Shown here piece by piece: positions 61,167 to 64,000 of a stretch of 64,000 nucleotides of DNA. The stretch lies in assembly GCA_963693315.1 (NCBI GenBank), contig OY856186.1, positions 80,791,040-80,855,039 on the forward strand, written 5' to 3'. This DNA is from Diogma glabrata. Lineage: Eukaryota > Arthropoda > Insecta > Diptera > Cylindrotomidae. A program made the translations under genes and the position numbers. Each line of letters begins with the position of its first letter. The first letter of the stretch is position 1. Below the pieces are notes generated by a model. The model made no database searches. It was not told the DNA's origin and saw only the letters and a list, made by a program, of their open reading frames with translations.

Positions 61167-61439
61167 CTAAAAAAATATTTATAATTATAGTATAGGTATC
61201 AGCAAAGCACTAATTCTAAATATATTTGTAGGATACATAATAGGTACATAGTTCATAATAAGTACACTGTGTTAACGACTAAATACACCGCCAAGAAAAT
61301 TAATTTATTTAAATTTCCTTGTAACAACTTATATTAAATAATATTTGATAAAATGGAATATACAAATCATAGCCTAATATTATAAGGAACTATTTAAAAA
61401 AATATAAGTATGAAATCCTAAAAGATATTTTATATAAAG

Positions 61440-61760
61440 AATTGAAACCAAAATTAAATATCCAATTAGAATCATGCTCAATAATTTACAAAATTGAATG
61501 TGATTTTTGTGAAAAATTTTACATCGGGAAAACCGGAAAATGTTTTAAAGACTGATTTAAGGAATACCTGCTTAAGAAGAAAAATAAACAAAATTTAAAG
61601 TTTATTTTTGCAAACCATTTACATAGTTAATAACAATAGCTACACCACTTTTAAAAAAAATTGAAGGCTTTACATTTATGTAGCCAAGGATCTTTAAAAG
61701 AATCACTTGATGAGTTTGAAATTTCAAGGGATTTAAAACCCAACAAAATGTAATTTTAAA
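61440..61760 (+). pseudogene. Second Penelope-type GIY-YIG fragment
   Basis: CSIIYKIECDFCEKFYIG, then KTGKCFKD and, after a stop, a HL segment. This is the GIY-YIG core of a Penelope-like element, located in the 5' flank of the hAT transposase. Related to 54376-54801 in motif layout but not a close copy. Several stops. Confidence 0.65.
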
Positions 61761-62492
61761 TGATAAACTTTCATTTAATTCAAATATATAAATATATAAA
61801 ACTGAAAACAAACAGTATGAGTATGTATCAACCTACAAAAATTTGCAAAACTGCAGTAATTGCATAACTGCTATTTTAATCCACAGTAATTATTTTTTGT
61901 GTCCATTGAAAAACGATCTATTTCAATTTATTCTTTGAGTTTCAAGATAAAGGAAAAAAAATTATTTTGAGATCATTTACAAACACGGTAATTTGATTGT
62001 TTGTTAGTTTCCTTAGGTGTTTGCAATTAATTTGTTTGAAATGTAAAACATATATTAGGTAGTAAGGTTAAGCGGATATTTTAGGATATTTTAGCGGATA
62101 ATTTTGGAATAGAGACATTGTAACTCAAGGGTGCCACCCTATCGACAAAGGGTGCCACATTATCGTCGTAAACCACTTTTCCTATACATTATTCAGCATA
62201 TGTGTTTTCAGACCTGGTCATTAAATAATCATGCTTTGCATACTAAATAATATATCGTAAAAAACGATCAATATGGTATCTATAGGAATATTCAAAGCTA
62301 TTGAGGAATTGTGGTGATGGGATTCAATGCTCAACATGTTGATTCGATTAATATTGTTAAAATTTTATTTCACGTAATAACTCAAAAATTTTAAAAAGTA
62401 GAATAGATTCTTTTTGAACCAATAACACATTTATAGGACACATTTATAAGTTATCACAATTTATAAATTAAAATTATATGGATAACCTGGTT
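61761..62492. other. 5' part of the hAT element, non-coding
   Basis: No ORF. GGGTGCCACCC at 62130 and AAGGGTGCCAC at 62148 are variants of the subterminal motif. Confidence 0.45.
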
Positions 62493-63040
62493 AAAACGGT
62501 TTTTAAGTGATTTATCGTTGAAAACATGTGATGGTTTGTTTAAGTTTTTTACGTTCGGGGTGTCACCCCAAAACGGTTTCGAAGTGATTTATCGTTGAAA
62601 ACATGTGATGGTTTGTTTAAGTTTTTTACGTTCGGGTGTCACCACAAAACGGTTTCGAAGTGATTTATCGTTGAAAACATTGTGATGGTTTGTTTAAGTT
62701 TTTTACGTTCGGGTGTCACCCCCAAAACGGTTTCGAAGTGATTTATCATTGAAAACATTGTGATGGTTTGTTTAAGTTGTTTACGTTCGGGTGTCACCCC
62801 AAAACTGTTTCGAAGTGATTTATCGTTGAAAACATTGTGATGGTTTGTTTATGTTTTTTTACGTTCGGGTGTCACCCCAAAACGGTTTCGAAGTGATTTA
62901 TCATTGAAAACATTGTGATGGTTTGTTTAAGTTGTTTACGTTCGGGTGTCACCCCAAAACGGTTTCGAAGTGATTTATCGTTGAAAACATTGTGATGGTT
63001 TGTTTATGTTTTTTACGTTCGGGTGTCACCCCAAAACGGG
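62493..63040. repeat. 77-bp tandem array (7 units)
   Basis: Unit: AAAACGGTTTCGAAGTG, then ATTTATCGTTGAAAACA, then GATGGTTTGTTTAAG, then ACGTTCGGGTGTCACCCC. Seven units with small indels. Each contains the near-palindrome GGGTGTCACCC that is also present once at the other end of the hAT element (58217). Confidence 0.92.
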
Positions 63041-63058
63041 TGACACCCGGGGCGGACC

Positions 63059-63084
63059 ACCCCCCCCCCCCCCCCCGCCCCCCC
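63059..63084. repeat. Poly(C) tract
   Basis: A run of 16 or more C, one G, then seven C, at the right terminus of the hAT element. Confidence 0.9.
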
Positions 63085-63118
63085 TAGCTACGCCTCTGAT
63101 TGGAATGTTTAACCAGGG

Positions 63119-63348
63119 TGTGGTGGTGGCCGATCCATTTCTTCATCCCTTGACACATTTGATGCATCAAATCGTGCTTCGAATTCGGCCGCTCTCTTCT
63201 GCCGCATTATGTAGTATCGACCGTTTTTCTTAACTTTCTTTTTCGGGGCATTTTTACTATTTAAAACAACGTTAGTGAGAGAAATATATAATAAAGACTG
63301 TATCCGAGCGATTTGATCAATATACTGCGCACTAATAATAATTGTCAT
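63119..63348 (-). pseudogene. ORF W, N-terminal fragment
   Basis: A minus-strand frame APKKKVKKNGRYYIMRQKR, then AAEFEARFDASNVSRDEEMD, reaching the MITE Z border at 63118. With Z and the hAT removed it adjoins the W fragment at 57590-57656. Function unknown. Confidence 0.45.
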
Positions 63349-63955
63349 CGGAAAAACGAGATTTGCTATAAATCTTTATGGATATTATGGATCTTATAAA
63401 CACATATACTTATTATATGTATTATATGAAAAAGACAGCAAAAATTTAGTTAACATTCGTTCACTAAACCAAATTAAATGCAATATTACATGTAAAAATC
63501 GACCTATTTAACTTAACAGCAGTTTGAGAATTTTTTTAAGTTTCAATGTTCCGTAGTTATGTTAATTTTAGGCTATTTAACTTATTTCATGAAATAACTG
63601 TTGCAATGTCAGCTAAATTACCGCTAGCTAAATAACAGGTAATAAGTTAAATACATGTATTAGATACACTTTTGTAACTTAAATTGTCACTTAATACATG
63701 AAATACATGTACTACCTGTATTACATGATTTTTTTTTTACTTAAACTTGTATACTTAATATGTTAAAATTTACCTATTAACTTATTTTTTAACACCAAAA
63801 ACATATTAACTAAAATTTTCGACTAGAAATACATGTACACTAATTAGCTGAAACAGTCATCTATTACCTTTTTCCACATATTTAACCAAACTTTTACTTA
63901 AATTTAACCAAATCCCGAAATGGTTCACCTAAATTTCACTAAGTGTGCTGGCTGG
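63349..63955. other. Right subterminal region of the composite
   Basis: No ORF. Rich in AAGTTAAAT and TACATGTA motifs shared, inverted, with 52740-53980. Confidence 0.5.
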
Positions 63956-63956
63956 G

Positions 63957-63992
<36 letters not shown>

Positions 63993-64000
63993 ATATATAA
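63956..64000. repeat. (TA)n at the window end
   Basis: TA dinucleotides with one TATTAT interruption, continuing past the window. Confidence 0.9.

Larger units (their letters stand above)
58165..63106 (-). mobile_element. ZMYM1-like hAT element (4.9 kb) with 8-bp TSD
   Basis: Element 58173-63098. Ends CAGTGGCGTAGCTAG and reverse complement of CAGAGGCGTAGCTAG; target duplication ATTGGAAT (58165-58172 and 63099-63106). The transposase lies on the minus strand at 58288-61166. Subterminal GGTGTCACCCC motifs occur at both ends and are amplified as a 77-bp tandem array on the right. Confidence 0.92.
57655..63118. mobile_element. MITE Z, split by the hAT element
   Basis: Left inverted end CCCTGGTTAAACATTCCAAT at 57655 and right end ATTGGAATGTTTAACCAGGG ending at 63118 are exact complements. 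Between them lies about 515 bp of Z and then the 4.9-kb hAT. Z itself interrupts ORF W. Confidence 0.8.
52731..63957. mobile_element. 11.2-kb composite bounded by ACCCAGC inverted ends and (TA)n
   Basis: The left end ACCCAGCTAGCACA (52731) and right end (reverse complement ACCCAGCCAGCACA, 63944-63957) match at 13 of 14 bases. Both directly abut (TA)n. Long, weakly matching subterminal regions on both sides share AAGTTAAAT, ACATGTAAT and CTGTTATTTAAGTTAAAT-like motifs. The interior holds several unrelated nested elements. This could be one element with long degenerate inverted repeats, or two related MITEs at the ends. Confidence 0.55.

Noticed and set aside
62493..63040. CRISPR-like or satellite interpretation of the 77-bp repeats
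   Set aside because: Units are contiguous without spacers, the genome is eukaryotic, and the array lies within a hAT terminus.

Overview
This window is eukaryotic nuclear DNA, most likely from an insect (order not resolved). It is strongly AT-rich and has short GT-AG introns of 53-77 bases. It holds one intact host gene and is otherwise packed with nested, mostly dead transposable elements of arthropod type. I see no bacterial or viral gene organisation, no rRNA gene and no intact tRNA gene.

Host gene: a complete Janus kinase (JAK, orthologue of fly hopscotch) lies on the + strand in 13 coding exons from 8660 to 29052. Splice sites and phases join into 1,074 codons plus stop, with FERM, SH2-like, pseudokinase (JH2) and tyrosine kinase (JH1) domains in order. 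Ten exons are compact (15655-18868). Intron 1 (6.45 kb) and intron 12 (9.87 kb) have been inflated by transposons.

Layout. 1-6515: two minus-strand copies of one LINE family with endonuclease, RT and an N-terminal 2A-like/PHD-finger segment. 6822-7902: a non-autonomous hAT element with an 8-bp target duplication and an exon-like open frame. 8660-29052: JAK; intron 1 holds a hAT element, inverted copies of one repeat and LINE tails; intron 12 holds an R1-like LINE end, two tRNA-derived SINE copies, a foldback-like structure, an A-rich tandem array and a 5'-truncated LINE. 30021-31741: palindromic MITEs. 32630-40215: further nested elements (two hATs, a split TAA-flanked MITE, a minisatellite split by a LINE, a Crypton-like fragment). 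40828-52730: a Gypsy-type LTR retrotransposon sitting inside an (AT)n tract, with LTRs that look identical but a broken integrase frame. 52731-63957: an 11.2-kb composite bounded by inverted ACCCAGC ends and (TA)n on both sides. Inside it are Penelope-type GIY-YIG fragments, a ZMYM1-like hAT with 8-bp target duplications, and a 2,120-bp tandem duplication that copied parts of three nested elements.

How the parts relate: the transposons do not form a pathway; their nesting gives a relative chronology. The features most worth follow-up are the exon-like segment inside the 6.8-kb hAT element, the recurrent use of (TA)n as insertion site, the subterminal short-repeat design shared by several hAT elements, the GIY-YIG open frame flanked by inverted repeats, and the extra charged ORF upstream of gag. 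All identifications come from reading the sequence; no database search was possible.
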